Made by a program: the position numbers and the translations under genes. From Maribacter sp. (GTDB taxonomy: Bacteria > Bacteroidota > Bacteroidia > Flavobacteriales > Flavobacteriaceae), in contig JAHHKH010000407.1 of the NCBI GenBank assembly GCA_018679695.1, positions 1 to 23,535 on the forward strand: a stretch of DNA of 23,535 nt, given 5' to 3'. Each line of letters opens with the position of its first letter. The first letter of the stretch is position 1. Of this stretch, positions 23,072 through 23,535 are shown in pieces. The notes beneath the pieces were generated by a model. It was given only the letters and a program-made list of their open reading frames with translations. It did not search any database and was not told where the DNA came from.

Positions 23072-23089
23072 AATTCAGAATTCTGAATT
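23072..23089. repeat. 18-bp perfect palindrome before rnz
   Basis: AATTCAGAATTCTGAATT is its own reverse complement. It starts 2 bases after the stop of the small gene and ends 16 bases before the rnz ATG. In RNA it could form a short AT-rich hairpin with a tight or no loop, or it could be a dimer-binding site. No T tract follows. Confidence 0.7.
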
Positions 23090-23104
23090 CATAATTTTGA
23101 ATTA

Positions 23105-23535
23105 ATGAAATTAAACATTCTAGGCTGTTATGCAGCGACCCCGCGTACGCTGACCAATCCTACTTCCCAAGTATTAGAGGTTAAGAACCATCTTTTTTTA
23201 ATTGATTGTGGGGAGGGCACCCAAATTCAACTTCGAAAAAATAAAATTAAGTTTTCGAGAATCAACCATATTTTCATATCACACCTTCATGGGGATCATT
23301 TTTTTGGGTTACCGGGGCTGATTTCAACGTTTCGATTGTTGGGACGGGAAAAAGAAATGCATATTTATGGTCCAAAAGGAATCAGGGAGGCCATTACCTT
23401 ACTTTTAAAATTAGGGGATTCTTGGACCAATTATCCATTAAGGTTCCATGAACTTACCTCGAAAAGGTCGGAACTGATTTTTGAGGATGCAAAAGTTACC
23501 GTCGAGACCATTCCTTTAAACCATAGGGTATATAC
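23105..23535 (+). CDS. rnz: Ribonuclease Z, partial
   Basis: Rnz cuts the 3' trailer from precursor tRNA. The gene runs off the window after 143 codons. The beta-lactamase-fold metal motif HLHGDH is at 60-65 (H60, H62, D64, H65), preceded by LNILGCYAATPRT and FLIDCGEGTQIQLR, all conserved in this family. The later His residues and the flexible arm are partly or wholly outside the window. The start MKLNILGC is the conserved one. It is probably the last visible gene of the pyrR-pyrB transcript or starts from its own weak promoter. Confidence 0.95.
   Translation, partial: MKLNILGCYAATPRTLTNPTSQVLEVKNHLFLIDCGEGTQIQLRKNKIKFSRINHIFISHLHGDHFFGLPGLISTFRLLGREKEMHIYGPKGIREAITLLLKLGDSWTNYPLRFHELTSKRSELIFEDAKVTVETIPLNHRVY

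Overview
The window looks like a stretch of chromosome from a Bacteroidota species, most likely a marine-type Flavobacteriaceae. I infer this from moderately AT-rich DNA, several promoters of the TTTG / TAnnTTTG type, A-rich translation starts without strong Shine-Dalgarno sequences, many lipoproteins, a modular thrombospondin-3/LRR-type surface lipoprotein, and the form of Lon, S1 and the ECF sigma operon. I cannot name the genus. I see no mobile element, CRISPR array, rRNA or tRNA.

Layout. Positions 1-5331 are all on the minus strand: a truncated modular surface lipoprotein (1-845), a 333-base gap, a three-gene unit of dihydrolipoyl dehydrogenase, PepSY membrane protein and DUF3817 membrane protein (3414 down to 1179), an msrB-DinB pair (4599 down to 3547), and a lipoprotein with a short collagen-like stalk (5331 down to 4768). 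Positions 5509-12162 are on the plus strand: glycogen branching enzyme GlgB, a GH31 alpha-glucosidase, an M48 metalloprotease lipoprotein and a UMF1-type MFS transporter. Positions 15168 down to 12236 hold a tightly packed four-gene unit: ECF sigma factor, membrane anti-sigma candidate, and two secreted repeat proteins of the DUF4097/DUF2807 (head-GIN) type. Lon protease and cytidylate kinase follow on the plus strand, then a convergent BON-LysM (Kbp/YgaU-like) gene. The window ends with ribosomal protein S1 (rpsA), then pyrR, pyrB, a small unknown gene and the beginning of rnz.

How the genes work together. GlgB and the GH31 enzyme fit alpha-glucan storage and breakdown. The sigma/anti-sigma/repeat-protein unit looks like an envelope-signal regulon in which the sigma factor controls its own operon and two periplasmic or surface beta-helix proteins. 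The pyr genes start de novo pyrimidine synthesis (aspartate carbamoyltransferase) and carry a PyrR regulator or uracil phosphoribosyltransferase.

Most interesting points: (1) the rpsA leader has a strong promoter and two mutually exclusive stems, one closing an A-rich loop with a possible 11-codon ORF, which suggests autogenous control by S1; (2) the four-gene ECF operon encodes two repeat proteins with the same roughly 18-20-residue period but different signature motifs (SGSGDI and DY[GTS]); (3) pyrR and pyrB have no room for a Bacillus-type attenuator; (4) a terminator hairpin ends only 8 bases before the UMF1 transporter start.
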